A stretch of 64,000 nt of DNA, from the NCBI RefSeq assembly GCF_042675705.1, contig NZ_JBHTJJ010000012.1; one strand, given 5' to 3'. Within the stretch, counting starts at the first letter, position 1. Each line of letters begins with the position of its first letter. Positions 34,160-42,978 of this stretch are shown here, piece after piece. Under the pieces are notes generated by a model. It had not been told where the DNA came from. It saw only the letters and a program-made list of their open reading frames with translations, and made no database searches. The position numbers were made by a program, and so were the translations under genes. The stretch comes from Ruegeria arenilitoris (GTDB lineage: Bacteria > Pseudomonadota > Alphaproteobacteria > Rhodobacterales > Rhodobacteraceae).

Positions 34160-35110
34160 TTAGTTCGTCAGCCAGCCGATAACGGTGTCTTCGTTTTCAG
34201 CCACCCACTGGCGGGCGAAATCGGCTGCTTCGATGTTGTCCACGGCCAGCGCCTTGCCCATCGCGCTCAGATCATCACCCTGCATCTGGTAGTTGCGGAA
34301 CAGGGCCGCGACCTCGGGGTGATTTTCCTCAAGCTCTTTGGCGTAGTGCAGGTGCAGAGTTGCCCCGTTCCACGCGGTCGAGGCCTCGGACTTGTCCAGC
34401 CAGTCCGGGTCATCGGTGGGCTGAACGATCGTCCAAGTGGCCGGATCATGCGGCGGCTCTTCCAGCACGGTCAGTTCCTGGGTCACGAAGATGTAGTGCG
34501 GGCTGTAGCAGAACCCGATCCACGGATCGCCGGCCTTGGTCGCGTTTGCCAAATTGGCGTAGGCGATGGTTTCTTCGTACTCGGTCAGCTCGAAGATCTG
34601 GTCATAGCCATAGGACTTGGCGCGGATCTTCTCGACCACGGTCGACGCCCAACCGGGCGCGCCGATCCAAACCTCGGGGGTACCGTTTCCGTCAGTATCG
34701 AAGATGGCCATCTTGTCCGGATCGCTCAGGTCGTCGATGGACTTGATGTCATATTCCTCGGCAATGTAGGTCGGCACGCACATACCCTGCTCAGCCTGAA
34801 CCGGGTTCTCGTTCATCACGACTGTGCCATTCTGTTTGACATAGGTGTCGTGCAGGTTCTGCTGGTTCGGCATCCAGACTTCCGGGTGGACGTGCATCGC
34901 GCCGGAATCCATCGCTTCGAACACGATGGGGTTGGTGCCGTTCTGCAATTCGACATCAAGGCCAAGGTTTTCTTCGATAACGACTTCAAGAATGTGCGCG
35001 GTGGCGTTCACCGACGCCCAGTTCGGGACACCGATCACGATATCGGCAGCAAAAACCGGGGCAGCGACCGCCATCGATGCGCCCCCCAGTAACGTAGCAA
35101 GTTTGTTCAT
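34160..35110 (-). CDS. Glycine-betaine-type (OpuAC/ProX) solute-binding protein
   Basis: 316 residues from ATG 35110 (GGAGAG upstream). Signal peptide ends at PVFA-AD (about residue 21). The OpuAC fold is clear: VIGVPNWASVNATAH, MHVHPEVWMPNQQ, WIGAPGWAST and a late segment WIGFCYSPHYIF. Quaternary-amine binders use an aromatic cage; aromatic residues are present at these positions, but the usual W-x-PHW pattern is changed to CYSPHYIF, so the ligand may not be glycine betaine itself. It is the first gene of the importer operon with a 350-bp leader containing competing hairpins. Confidence 0.85.
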   Translation of the reverse strand: MNKLATLLGGASMAVAAPVFAADIVIGVPNWASVNATAHILEVVIEENLGLDVELQNGTNPIVFEAMDSGAMHVHPEVWMPNQQNLHDTYVKQNGTVVMNENPVQAEQGMCVPTYIAEEYDIKSIDDLSDPDKMAIFDTDGNGTPEVWIGAPGWASTVVEKIRAKSYGYDQIFELTEYEETIAYANLANATKAGDPWIGFCYSPHYIFVTQELTVLEEPPHDPATWTIVQPTDDPDWLDKSEASTAWNGATLHLHYAKELEENHPEVAALFRNYQMQGDDLSAMGKALAVDNIEAADFARQWVAENEDTVIGWLTN

Positions 35111-35457
35111 GTTGCATCTCTCCATGTTGGTCGTCTTCGGCGCTGATTCTCGTTGATCGAAAGCGATCAGGCGGACGGGCCTGATCGTCGAGATCAGGTC
35201 AGCGTCTCGGGTGTATTGAGCGCGTTTCGCATGTGAACACGCCCCGCACTGAAAAAAGTGAAGCACCTGCCGTTTGACCCATCAAGCGCAACTTCGAACC
35301 GGGGTCACGGTTTCGAAATTCTCGCAGAATGGTTTCGCTAAATTCCGAATAGCGGTCCCATGCGTCGTGGTGAAACCCGTGAGACCGTGCGTTGGATTGG
35401 TACGCCTGCTGCATGAAATCTGGCTGCCATGCAGTTTGGCTCAGTGGGGTTTGGGCC
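35111..35457. other. Leader and gap upstream of the ABC operon
   Basis: 347 bases with no credible gene. It must hold the promoter of the importer operon and the 3' end of the hmu transcript. Apart from the repeated CCTGATC/GATCAGG elements at 35165-35199, no feature could be defined; no canonical riboswitch was recognised. Confidence 0.5.
35165..35199 (-). promoter_or_regulatory. Two mutually exclusive hairpins (or tandem operator) in the ABC operon leader
   Basis: CGATCAGGC (35165-35173) pairs with GCCTGATCG (35180-35188). The same CCTGATC (35181-35187) can instead pair with GATCAGG at 35193-35199. The two stems share an arm, so only one can form at a time. It lies 55-89 bases before the binding-protein start. 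Alternatively these are three half-sites for a DNA-binding protein. Confidence 0.4.
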
Positions 35458-36234
35458 TCAAACCAGCGCCTGCGGCAAGATAAACGGAACGTCAGTTGCC
35501 GGCAGCGTGCTGACCGGCAGATCGATACCATAGACCTGCCGCATCACCTCGTCGGTCATGACATCCGAAACCGCGCCGGTGCGCCAGACCTCTCCGTTCG
35601 ACAGAACGCAGACCTTGTCGGCGAACAACGCGGTCAGGTTCAGGTCATGCATCACGACCACGACGCCCCCGCCTTGATCAGCGAATTCGCGCGCGATGCG
35701 CAGAACCGTGAACTGATGCGCGATGTCCAGGCTGGCGACGGGCTCGTCCAGCAACAGCCAGCGCGGCCGGTCGCGCCGCACCGAGCTCCAGACCTGGGTC
35801 AGAACGCGCGCAAGCTGCACGCGTTGCTGCTCGCCGCCGGACAGGTTCTGGTACGAGCGCGGCTCGAACCCCGCAAGATCGACATGCGCCAGCGCGCGCG
35901 ACGGCAGGGCGTCGTCGCCGTCGGCCAGGCCGCCGGGCAGGCCCAGGCGTACGACTTCCAGCGCGGTGAAGGGAAAGGCGACCGCCGAGGATTGCGGAAG
36001 AACGCCCCGCATCGCCGCCAGTTCCCAGGGGTGCAGCGCCGCGATGTCGTGGCCGTTCAGGGTGACCCGGCCAACGTTCGGGATTTCGCCCGACAGCGCC
36101 CTGAGCAGCGTGGATTTGCCCGAGCCGTTGGGCCCAATGATCGCAGTGACCTGTCCGGGTTCAGCCAGGAAATCAACTTCGCGCAGGATCTGCTTGCGCC
36201 CGATGCGGACGCTGACATTTTCAGCTTTCATCAT
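35458..36234 (-). CDS. hmuV: Heme ABC transporter ATPase
   Basis: 258 residues. Walker A GPNGSGKST near residue 35, signature LSGGEQQRVQLARVL near residue 140, and Walker B WLLLDEPVASLD. The LARVLTQVW insert and length are typical of HmuV/BhuV. Two ATGs (36234 and 36231) follow each other directly after the hmuU stop; either may be used. It powers heme import through HmuU. Last gene of the hmuSTUV operon. Confidence 0.9.
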   Translation of the reverse strand: MMKAENVSVRIGRKQILREVDFLAEPGQVTAIIGPNGSGKSTLLRALSGEIPNVGRVTLNGHDIAALHPWELAAMRGVLPQSSAVAFPFTALEVVRLGLPGGLADGDDALPSRALAHVDLAGFEPRSYQNLSGGEQQRVQLARVLTQVWSSVRRDRPRWLLLDEPVASLDIAHQFTVLRIAREFADQGGGVVVVMHDLNLTALFADKVCVLSNGEVWRTGAVSDVMTDEVMRQVYGIDLPVSTLPATDVPFILPQALV

Positions 36235-37308
36235 TCACATTCCCATCGATCCGTGGCGGCGCAGCAGGATCCAGAAGAACACCGGCGCGCCCAGAATGGC
36301 CGTGACGATGCCGATCGGCAGCTCGGCCGGGGCCACGATCACCCGGCTGATCATGTCGGCGGCCAGCAACAGGGCGGCGCCCAGCAAGGCCGCATTCACC
36401 AGCAGCCGGTGGTGATCGGGGCCGGTGCCCAGCCGCAGCAGATGCGGCACGACGATGCCGATGAACCCGATCCCGCCCGACACTGCCACGGCCGCGCCGG
36501 TGGCGGCGGCCACCGTCAGGATCGCGATGTTCTTGCTGCGCTGCACCGGAATGCCGATGTGATGGGCCACCGCTTCGCCCATGGCCAGGCTGTTCAGGGC
36601 GCGGGCCAGATGCTGCGCGCACAGGATCGACGCCAGGATCAAGGGCGCGGCGGTGGCGACCTTGGTCCAGGTCGCGCCGGCCAGCGACCCCATGCCCCAG
36701 AAGGTCAGATCGCGCAGCTGTTGATCGTCGGCGATGTACACCATGACCCCGGACACCGCGCCCGACAGAGCCGCTAGGGCGATGCCAGCCAGCAGCATCG
36801 TGGCCACCGAGGTCTGCCCCTGACGCGTCGAAACGCGATAGAGGATCAGGACCGACGCCCAGCCGCCCAGAAAGGCGGCAACCGCGACCAGGCCACTGCC
36901 GACCCAGGCCAGAACGGCGGCGGGCAGAAGGTTGCCGAAGACGATGGCGGTGATCGCGCCCAGCCCCGCCCCCGCGCTTACGCCGACGATGCCCGGATCC
37001 GCCAGCGGGTTTCGGAACAGCCCCTGCATCACGACGCCCGACACCGCCAGCGCCGCCCCGACCAGGATGCCCATCGCCAGCCGCGGAAGGCGGATGTCCC
37101 ACAGCACGATCCGGTTCAGATCCGACAGGCCCCGGCCATGCAGCAGATCTGAAACGGCCATCTTCAACGAGGCCTCGGACGCGCCGACCGAGATGCTGGC
37201 CATGCTGGTCACGGCCAGAAGGCCGATCAGGGCCAGGGTCACCCATGCAGCCCGCGACCTGCGGGCCGCGGCGGTCGGGGGCGCGCCGTTATCCAGTGCC
37301 AGCGTCAT
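36235..37308 (-). CDS. hmuU: Heme ABC transporter permease
   Basis: 357 residues, FecCD/BtuC family with about ten hydrophobic helices. The conserved RLPRLAMGILVGAALAVSG (about residues 73-91), NPLADPGIVGVSAGAGLGA and the C-terminal GGIGFIGIVVPHLLRL are diagnostic. It forms the inner-membrane channel for heme delivered by HmuT. Start overlaps the hmuT stop by four bases and the gene directly abuts hmuV, so all four hmu genes are one transcript. Confidence 0.9.
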   Translation of the reverse strand: MTLALDNGAPPTAAARRSRAAWVTLALIGLLAVTSMASISVGASEASLKMAVSDLLHGRGLSDLNRIVLWDIRLPRLAMGILVGAALAVSGVVMQGLFRNPLADPGIVGVSAGAGLGAITAIVFGNLLPAAVLAWVGSGLVAVAAFLGGWASVLILYRVSTRQGQTSVATMLLAGIALAALSGAVSGVMVYIADDQQLRDLTFWGMGSLAGATWTKVATAAPLILASILCAQHLARALNSLAMGEAVAHHIGIPVQRSKNIAILTVAAATGAAVAVSGGIGFIGIVVPHLLRLGTGPDHHRLLVNAALLGAALLLAADMISRVIVAPAELPIGIVTAILGAPVFFWILLRRHGSMGM

Positions 37309-38156
37309 GAGCCCCTGACGCCCCGCAATGCGGCCGACAGATCCATGACCGCGTCGGCGGTGCGCGGGCCGAAGCCCAGCAGATAGGCGCCGGGCATCCG
37401 GATCAGCGCCCGGTTCCGCCCCGCCGGAGTCAGCCGGACTGCGGGCAGCGCGAACAGCTCTTCCTCCGAGAGGATCGGCTCGCCCTGGCGCTCCATCATC
37501 AGGATCACGTCCGGCGCGGTGGCGGCCATGGCTTCGGGCGTCATCGTCTTGAAACCCGTCACACCCGCGGCCGCGTTTTTGCCTCCGGCCATCCGAATGA
37601 TGGTATCGGCCTGGGTCTCGGCCCCGCCGACGACAAATTCGCTGCCCCGAGCCGAAAGCAGGAACAGCACGTTCACCGGCGCGTCCTGCGCGTCGGACGC
37701 CTGGGCCAGCGCCCGGTCCAGCCGGCGTGCGGTTTCGGCCGCCAGGGCTTCGGCCTCGGCCTCGACCCCCAGCGCGGCACCCACGGCGCGGATCTTGTCG
37801 ATGACGCCATCGCGCGAGAATTCGTCGGCAATGGTGATGTAATCCACGCCGGCCTCTTGCAGCACCGCGATGGTCTCGGGCGGGCCCGACCCTTCGAGCG
37901 CAAGGATCAGGTCGGGCGCAACCGACAGCACGCCCTCGGGCGACAGGGCCCGGCGATACCCGACATCGGGCAGATCCGCCGCCTCGGGCGGCCAGGTCGA
38001 ACTGCGGTCACGGCCGACCAGCCGGTGCTGCTGGCCCAGGGCATGGACGATCTCGGTCAGCGAACTGCCGATGGCGATCACGCGTTTGCTCTCGGCCTGC
38101 GCGACCGCCGCCGAAGCCAGCAAAGCGGCGCAAAGTGTCACCAGGCCCCGCATCAT
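37305..38156 (-). CDS. hmuT: Periplasmic heme-binding protein
   Basis: 283 residues from ATG 38156, overlapping the hmuS stop; longer in-frame readings run into hmuS. A signal peptide ends at VAQA-ES (about residue 22). FepB/HmuT-type binding protein: RVIAIGSSLTEIVHALG, VGYRRALSPEGVLSVAPDL with the conserved Tyr that ligates heme in HmuT (GYRR motif), and late FGPRTADAVMDL. Delivers heme from the outer-membrane receptor to HmuU. Confidence 0.88.
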   Translation of the reverse strand: MMRGLVTLCAALLASAAVAQAESKRVIAIGSSLTEIVHALGQQHRLVGRDRSSTWPPEAADLPDVGYRRALSPEGVLSVAPDLILALEGSGPPETIAVLQEAGVDYITIADEFSRDGVIDKIRAVGAALGVEAEAEALAAETARRLDRALAQASDAQDAPVNVLFLLSARGSEFVVGGAETQADTIIRMAGGKNAAAGVTGFKTMTPEAMAATAPDVILMMERQGEPILSEEELFALPAVRLTPAGRNRALIRMPGAYLLGFGPRTADAVMDLSAALRGVRGS

Positions 38157-39205
38157 GCCGCTCCGGTACCGGCCGGACCGGGCAGCGCGGCAACCAGCGC
38201 GTCCCAGGCAGGGCGATGATCGGCCTCGCCGGTGCGGCGCCCGAAGATCTGCAAGATCAAAGCGCCGTCCGCGTCGAAGGCCTCGACCGAGATCGCCGGG
38301 CCGCGCTGGGTCGGCTTGTCGACGGCCCAGACCTCGGCGATGTGATCGCTGCGCAGATGCAGGTTGAAGCCCGGATCCAGCACGTTGAACCACGGCCCCA
38401 TCTGCTGAAGATTCCGCACCGGCCCGCCGTGGATCTCGATGCAGCCGCGGTTGCCGACGAAGATCATCACCTCAATCTGCTGATCCCTCACCTGTTCGAA
38501 CAGGCCGGTGACCGCCGCGGGATCAACCGCGCGGGCCAGCGGTTCGCCCGCGATGCGATAGGCGCCCAGCCGGTTCATCTTGAGCTTCGAGGTCAGGCGC
38601 AGGAACTGGTGCGTGTCCGTCATCTTTGCCCATTCGTGGCGCAGGTCGTCGGCTTTGTCGGCATTGGCTTTAGGCGCTTCGGCCGGTTTGCGCGGCGCGA
38701 CCGCCATCGTCTGGCTCTGATCCTCGGCGGCCAGTGTCCGAACCAGCGTGCCCCAGTGGCCCAGATCCGAGCCATCGCGCAGGATGATCTTGTGAACCGC
38801 GTCCCCGGCCGCATCAAACACCTGGAGCGAGCGGCACAGGCCGGCCTCGGTTTCCCGCTCGACGGCAAAGACATGGCGCCATTGCGTGGGGAACATGCGC
38901 AGGTCGATCTCTTCGGTCAGCACCATCGCGGCATGTTGGCCGCTGTGGTAATTGTCATATCGCCCGATCTTTTCGATCACGCAGGACGGGTTGCGCGTCA
39001 GCGCCATGACCTCGCCCAAGCCGGCCAACTGGCCGAACAGCCCGTCAAGGCCGTGGTTCAGCCGCGTCACGCCCTGCCCGGCAAAGGCCGCGACCAGTTG
39101 GCCCTCGCTCAACCCCAGCGATTCCGCGAAATCGCGGTCTCGCTGGCCTGTCTTCTGCGCATAGGCAGCACGAATATCCTGAGGAGCCATAAGCACCTGT
39201 TCCAT
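38153..39205 (-). CDS. hmuS: Hemin-degrading / heme-trafficking protein HmuS
   Basis: 350 residues from ATG 39205; ATG 39190 is an alternative and neither has a strong ribosome site. Two repeated HemS/ChuS-like halves are visible: each has a W-R/H-x-V-x-A-type strand (QWRHVFAVERE in the first, FNLHLRSDHIAEVWAVDKP in the second) and a FDADG/FDAAGD element. The family binds heme in the cytoplasm and either degrades it or hands it on. First gene of hmuSTUV and divergent from hmuR across the iron-rhodo-box. Confidence 0.88.
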   Translation of the reverse strand: MEQVLMAPQDIRAAYAQKTGQRDRDFAESLGLSEGQLVAAFAGQGVTRLNHGLDGLFGQLAGLGEVMALTRNPSCVIEKIGRYDNYHSGQHAAMVLTEEIDLRMFPTQWRHVFAVERETEAGLCRSLQVFDAAGDAVHKIILRDGSDLGHWGTLVRTLAAEDQSQTMAVAPRKPAEAPKANADKADDLRHEWAKMTDTHQFLRLTSKLKMNRLGAYRIAGEPLARAVDPAAVTGLFEQVRDQQIEVMIFVGNRGCIEIHGGPVRNLQQMGPWFNVLDPGFNLHLRSDHIAEVWAVDKPTQRGPAISVEAFDADGALILQIFGRRTGEADHRPAWDALVAALPGPAGTGAA

Positions 39206-39311
39206 AGCGGGTTTCCCGTCTTCTTCGTGGTTCCAAGGGGGTGCTGGCCCGGGCGCTGATCGCAATCAGAGACCTGCTGGCAGTGCCGAAATTAAAGGCA
39301 CGAAACTATGT

Positions 39312-39326
39312 TGACTGTTTTAGTCA
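39312..39326. promoter_or_regulatory. Iron-rhodo-box in the hmuS/hmuR divergent promoter
   Basis: TGACTGTTTTAGTCA is a perfect TGA-N9-TCA palindrome, the consensus bound by RirA-type iron regulators in Rhodobacterales and Rhizobiales. It lies 107 bases upstream of hmuS and 121 bases upstream of hmuR, suited to repress both when iron is sufficient. Confidence 0.75.
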
Positions 39327-39446
39327 CCTTTATTAACGAACACAAGTCGTCGCGAAAAGGCGATTCCGAAAAACAGCAAAAAAACTGACCAGCGCCAGCG
39401 AACTGCAAGCATCTCCGGTCCTCACACTTGTTTCGAAGGGACAGAA

Positions 39447-41477
39447 ATGCGTGCGCGTACTCATATTGCAGGCCTGCTTGGGACTGCCTCTTGCCTCGGT
39501 TTGATGGCGTCCATGGTTTGGGCGCAGGAACAGGATGACGGGTTCCTCGGGACCCTGGAACTGGGCGAAAGCAAACGCGAGATCCAGACCGGCACCGCGG
39601 TTCCGGTCACGAATATCGACCAGGAAGAGATTGATGACCGTCAGGCCAACACGGTGGCCGAGCTGATCGATTCGGTTCCCGGCGTCACCCTGGTGAACGG
39701 CTCGACCCCGCAAGGATCGGGCATCAATATCCGCGGATACGGGGCCAACGGCACCTTCGGCACCGACCAGAAAGTTCTGATCCTGGTCGACGGCGCAACC
39801 ACCGGCGCGGAAGAGCTGTACCGGATCGGCAACCAGCTGTTCACCGATCCGCAGCTGTACAAAAGCGTCTCGGTCATACGCGGCACGGTCGGGTCCTTCG
39901 AATACGGCTCGGGCGTCGTCGGTGGCGTGGTTCAGCTGGAAACCAAGGACGCGTCCGACTTTACCGGCGGCGAGCCGGGGTTCCGCTTCCGCCAGACACT
40001 CGAGGGGTATTCCAACGGCAGCGGCTTTGCCTCGTCGTCGATCCTTGCGTGGCAACCCAACCGGCAGACCGAATTCCTGTTCAACTACACCTATCGCGAC
40101 CAAAGCGATCAGAAGGACGGGAACGGCGACACGATCGGCAACAGCGCCTTTACCCTGCCTTCGCTGCTGGCCAAGGGGAAATACAGCTTTGGCGACAACC
40201 TTGAACATTCGATCACCGCGTCCTGGAACCAGTCCACCTCGGAAGAGCGCGACGTGCCCTATGATTCCTTCGGCACGACGGCGGACGCCTTCGGCAACGT
40301 GGATCGCGACATCGAAACCCGGATCGCCGTTCTGCGCTATCAGTACCGGCCGGCCGGCAACGATCTGGTCGATCTGGACGTCAATCTCAGCTATTCCGAG
40401 CAGTCCATCGACAGCAGCTATGTGCCCGGTTCGTCCAGTTTGGAGGGAACGCCCTTCTTCCCCGGCATCCGGGCGCTGGCCGATGCCACGCACAATTACG
40501 AAACCACCAAGCTGACGATCAAGAACAGTTCGTATTTCCAGACCGGGGCGGCGTCGCATGATCTGCGGTTCGGGGTGGAATTCATCGAGCGCGAGCGGCT
40601 GGATGCCCCATCGGCACCGGGCGGCACCGACCGTCGCGTCGCGCTGTTTGCGGTTGACGACATCCAGTTCGGCGACCAGCTGACCGTCACGCCCGCGCTG
40701 CGGTACGAAACGCAGGACATCAAGGGCAACGGCGACGCGGCCGCGCCCTTCAACGGCAGCTATGACAACGACGCGCTGATGGGCGGCCTGTCGGCCCGTT
40801 ATGAATTCGCCAGCGGCTTCGCGGTATTCGCGGGCGGGGCCTATACCGAAAGCCTGCCGATCATCGACGATCTGGGCACACCGCTCTACATGACCCAGCC
40901 CGAGAAATCCCGCACCTGGGAGGCCGGCATTTCCTATGACAGCGGCGATATCTTCGCCGCCGGCGACGTTGTGCGCGCCAAGGTCAATGTCTACAGCACC
41001 GATCTGTGGGACATCACCTCGTACGTGTCGGGCACTCCGTCCCTGCCCCTGTCCAAGGTCGAAACCGAGGGCGTCGAGATTGAAGCCTCCTATGCCCATG
41101 CCACGGGCTTCTACGTCGATTTCAATGCCAACATCGTCAGCGCCACCGAGTTCAGCGCGGCGGGCATCGGATCGCCGTGGCGCAACGAGCCCACGGATTC
41201 GGCGCGGATCACCCTGGGCAAGCGGTTTGGCGAAACCCTGGATGTCAGCTGGGAGATCTTCGGCGCCAAGTCGGGGCTCGATTCCTCGGGCGATCCGGTG
41301 GGCGGGTACGGGGTGAACACCCTGCGCGCGACCTATCTGCCGCAAGAGGGCGCGCTGGCAGGCTTCGAACTGCGCGCCGGGATCGAGAACATCTTTGACA
41401 AGGCCTATCAGCCGAACCTGTCGACCCGCAATTCGCCGGGCCGGAATTTCAAGCTGACCGTGGCCAAGACCTTCTGA
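39447..41477 (+). CDS. hmuR: TonB-dependent heme receptor
   Basis: 676 residues with a signal peptide ending at MVWAQEQ (about residue 27). N-terminal plug domain has TVAELIDSVPGVTLVNG and the GSGINIRGYGANGTFG segment, followed by RGTVGSFEYGSGVVGG. The remainder is a 22-strand barrel ending with the outer-membrane signature KLTVAKTF. Heme receptors of the HmuR/BhuR group carry paired His ligands and a FRAP/NPNL box; NLSTRNSPGRNFKL occurs at the end but a standard NPNL was not seen. Context with hmuSTUV, exbBD and tonB makes heme the likely ligand. Confidence 0.88.
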   Translation: MRARTHIAGLLGTASCLGLMASMVWAQEQDDGFLGTLELGESKREIQTGTAVPVTNIDQEEIDDRQANTVAELIDSVPGVTLVNGSTPQGSGINIRGYGANGTFGTDQKVLILVDGATTGAEELYRIGNQLFTDPQLYKSVSVIRGTVGSFEYGSGVVGGVVQLETKDASDFTGGEPGFRFRQTLEGYSNGSGFASSSILAWQPNRQTEFLFNYTYRDQSDQKDGNGDTIGNSAFTLPSLLAKGKYSFGDNLEHSITASWNQSTSEERDVPYDSFGTTADAFGNVDRDIETRIAVLRYQYRPAGNDLVDLDVNLSYSEQSIDSSYVPGSSSLEGTPFFPGIRALADATHNYETTKLTIKNSSYFQTGAASHDLRFGVEFIERERLDAPSAPGGTDRRVALFAVDDIQFGDQLTVTPALRYETQDIKGNGDAAAPFNGSYDNDALMGGLSARYEFASGFAVFAGGAYTESLPIIDDLGTPLYMTQPEKSRTWEAGISYDSGDIFAAGDVVRAKVNVYSTDLWDITSYVSGTPSLPLSKVETEGVEIEASYAHATGFYVDFNANIVSATEFSAAGIGSPWRNEPTDSARITLGKRFGETLDVSWEIFGAKSGLDSSGDPVGGYGVNTLRATYLPQEGALAGFELRAGIENIFDKAYQPNLSTRNSPGRNFKLTVAKTF

Positions 41478-41500
41478 ACCCCTCAGGGAAAGGCCCCGTC

Positions 41501-41947
41501 ATGACAAAAGCTGTGCAAAATCTTGTTCGGGCGGTCCTGCTGGCCCTGCCCCCCATCGCGGGGGCGGGGTTGGCCAGTGCCGAAGACACGCAGGGCGCGG
41601 GCGGCGTCACGATCGAGCTCAGCTCGGCCGTGAATCAGGATCATGGCTGCCTGCTGAGCTTCGTGGTCGAAAACGCCCACCCCGCCGATATCGGCGGCGC
41701 CGTCTATGAAACGGTGCTGTTCGGCGCGCAAGGCGAAGTGGCCCTGCTGACGCTGCTGGATTTCCAGGACCTGCCCGCCGGGCGGCCCCGCGTGCGCCAG
41801 TTCAAATTCGCCGGCCTGGCCTGCAATCGGATCAGCCGGATCCTGATCAACGGAGTGCAAGACTGCGCCTATCCCGGTGATCTGGCCGATGCCTGCCTGT
41901 CCGGTCTGACGCTGCGCAGCCGCCTTGAGACCGAATTGATTGGATGA
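41501..41947 (+). CDS. Hypothetical periplasmic protein with four cysteines, between hmuR and exbB
   Basis: 148 residues. A signal peptide ends near ASAED (about residue 28). The mature part is predicted mostly beta with cysteines at 50, 108, 122 and 132, enough for two disulfides. No known family was recognised. It starts 23 bases after hmuR and ends four bases before exbB, so it is almost certainly expressed with the heme-uptake genes. It could be an accessory of the TonB complex or of heme binding; sequence alone does not decide. Confidence 0.6.
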   Translation: MTKAVQNLVRAVLLALPPIAGAGLASAEDTQGAGGVTIELSSAVNQDHGCLLSFVVENAHPADIGGAVYETVLFGAQGEVALLTLLDFQDLPAGRPRVRQFKFAGLACNRISRILINGVQDCAYPGDLADACLSGLTLRSRLETELIG

Positions 41948-41951
41948 TCCG

Positions 41952-42617
41952 ATGGATGCGTTTCTGCAAAGACTGACCGCAATTCTGGACCTGGGCGGCC
42001 CGGTCGTGGCGGTGTTGATCGCGACCTCGGTCGCGACCATGGCGCTGATCCTCTACAAGCTGTGGCAATACAGGGCCGCCGGGGTCGGGCGGCATGTCGA
42101 GCTGTCGCTGGCCATCGAAGCCTGGGACTGCAACGACCGGGCAACCGCGCGCGCGCATCTGGACCGAAGCCGCAGCTATCTGGCGCCGGTGGTCGCCATG
42201 GCGCTGGACGGGCACGGCCCGGAACTGATGGACCGCGCCGATGCCGAGGCCGAGGCGCGCTTTGCCGGGCTGGAACGCGGGCTGAACGTGCTGGACATAA
42301 TCTCGCAGCTTGCGCCGCTGCTGGGGCTGTTCGGCACCGTGCTGGGCATGATCGAGGCCTTCCGCACCCTTCAGGAGGCCGGCAACGCGGTGGATCCGGC
42401 GCTGCTGGCCGGGGGCATCTGGGTTGCGTTGATGACAACCGCCGCGGGGCTGGCCGTGGCCATGCCCACCTCGCTGGTCCTGACCTGGTTCGAGGCGCGC
42501 ATGACCCGCGAACGGGTCTTTGCCAACCGCGCCCTGCGCACGGTGTTTGCCCCCGGCCACGCCGCCGCGCCACGCCCGGCCACCCCGCCGTTCGAGGCGC
42601 TGGCCCATGGCGCTTGA
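41952..42617 (+). CDS. exbB: ExbB/TolQ-type proton channel
   Basis: 221 residues from ATG 41952. Three membrane helices; the conserved core is near residue 120: LNVLDIISQLAPLLGLFGTVLGMIEAF (given by LAPLLGLFGTVLGMI) and AGLAVAMPTSLVL near 165. The channel drives TonB using the proton gradient. Its end overlaps exbD by 11 bases. Confidence 0.9.
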   Translation: MDAFLQRLTAILDLGGPVVAVLIATSVATMALILYKLWQYRAAGVGRHVELSLAIEAWDCNDRATARAHLDRSRSYLAPVVAMALDGHGPELMDRADAEAEARFAGLERGLNVLDIISQLAPLLGLFGTVLGMIEAFRTLQEAGNAVDPALLAGGIWVALMTTAAGLAVAMPTSLVLTWFEARMTRERVFANRALRTVFAPGHAAAPRPATPPFEALAHGA

Positions 42618-42978
42618 AACCCGCAAAAGGCGGCACCGGCGCCTGTCGATGACATCCCTGATCGATGTCATCTTTCTGCTGCTGCTGTTCTTCATGCTCA
42701 CCTCGACCTTCTCGAAATACGCCGAGATCGAGCTGACCACCGCCGCGGCGGGCGGGTCGCAGGCCCAGCGGTCCATCCGGTTCATCAAGCTGGAGCGCGA
42801 CCGCATCCTGATCGACGGCACCGAAGTCGCGCCCGACGCCGTCGCCGCCCGGTTCGACGGCCGAACCGACCAGCTGGCCTTGATCAGCCTGGGCGGCAGG
42901 GCGACCTCGCAGCAGTTGATCGACTTGCTGACAGCCCTTGAACCCGTGTCCCGGCTCAGCACGCAGGTCATCGGATGA
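42607..42978 (+). CDS. exbD: ExbD-type protein 1
   Basis: 123 residues. The single helix has the essential Asp in SMTSLIDVIFLLLLFFML (about residues 15-32), followed by a periplasmic domain. A basic start (ETRKRRHRR) fits cytoplasmic localisation. It overlaps exbB upstream and the second exbD downstream. Confidence 0.87.
   Translation: MALETRKRRHRRLSMTSLIDVIFLLLLFFMLTSTFSKYAEIELTTAAAGGSQAQRSIRFIKLERDRILIDGTEVAPDAVAARFDGRTDQLALISLGGRATSQQLIDLLTALEPVSRLSTQVIG

Noticed and set aside
35165..35188. Hairpin with ACGG in its plus-strand loop, recalling guanidine-II (mini-ykkC) riboswitches near ureohydrolase genes.
   Set aside because: The ACGG is on the strand opposite the ABC operon, the loop is six bases not four, and a second matching hairpin is missing.
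39333..41345. Long minus-strand open frame opposite hmuR.
   Set aside because: Shadow of the receptor gene; composition is atypical and no motif is visible.
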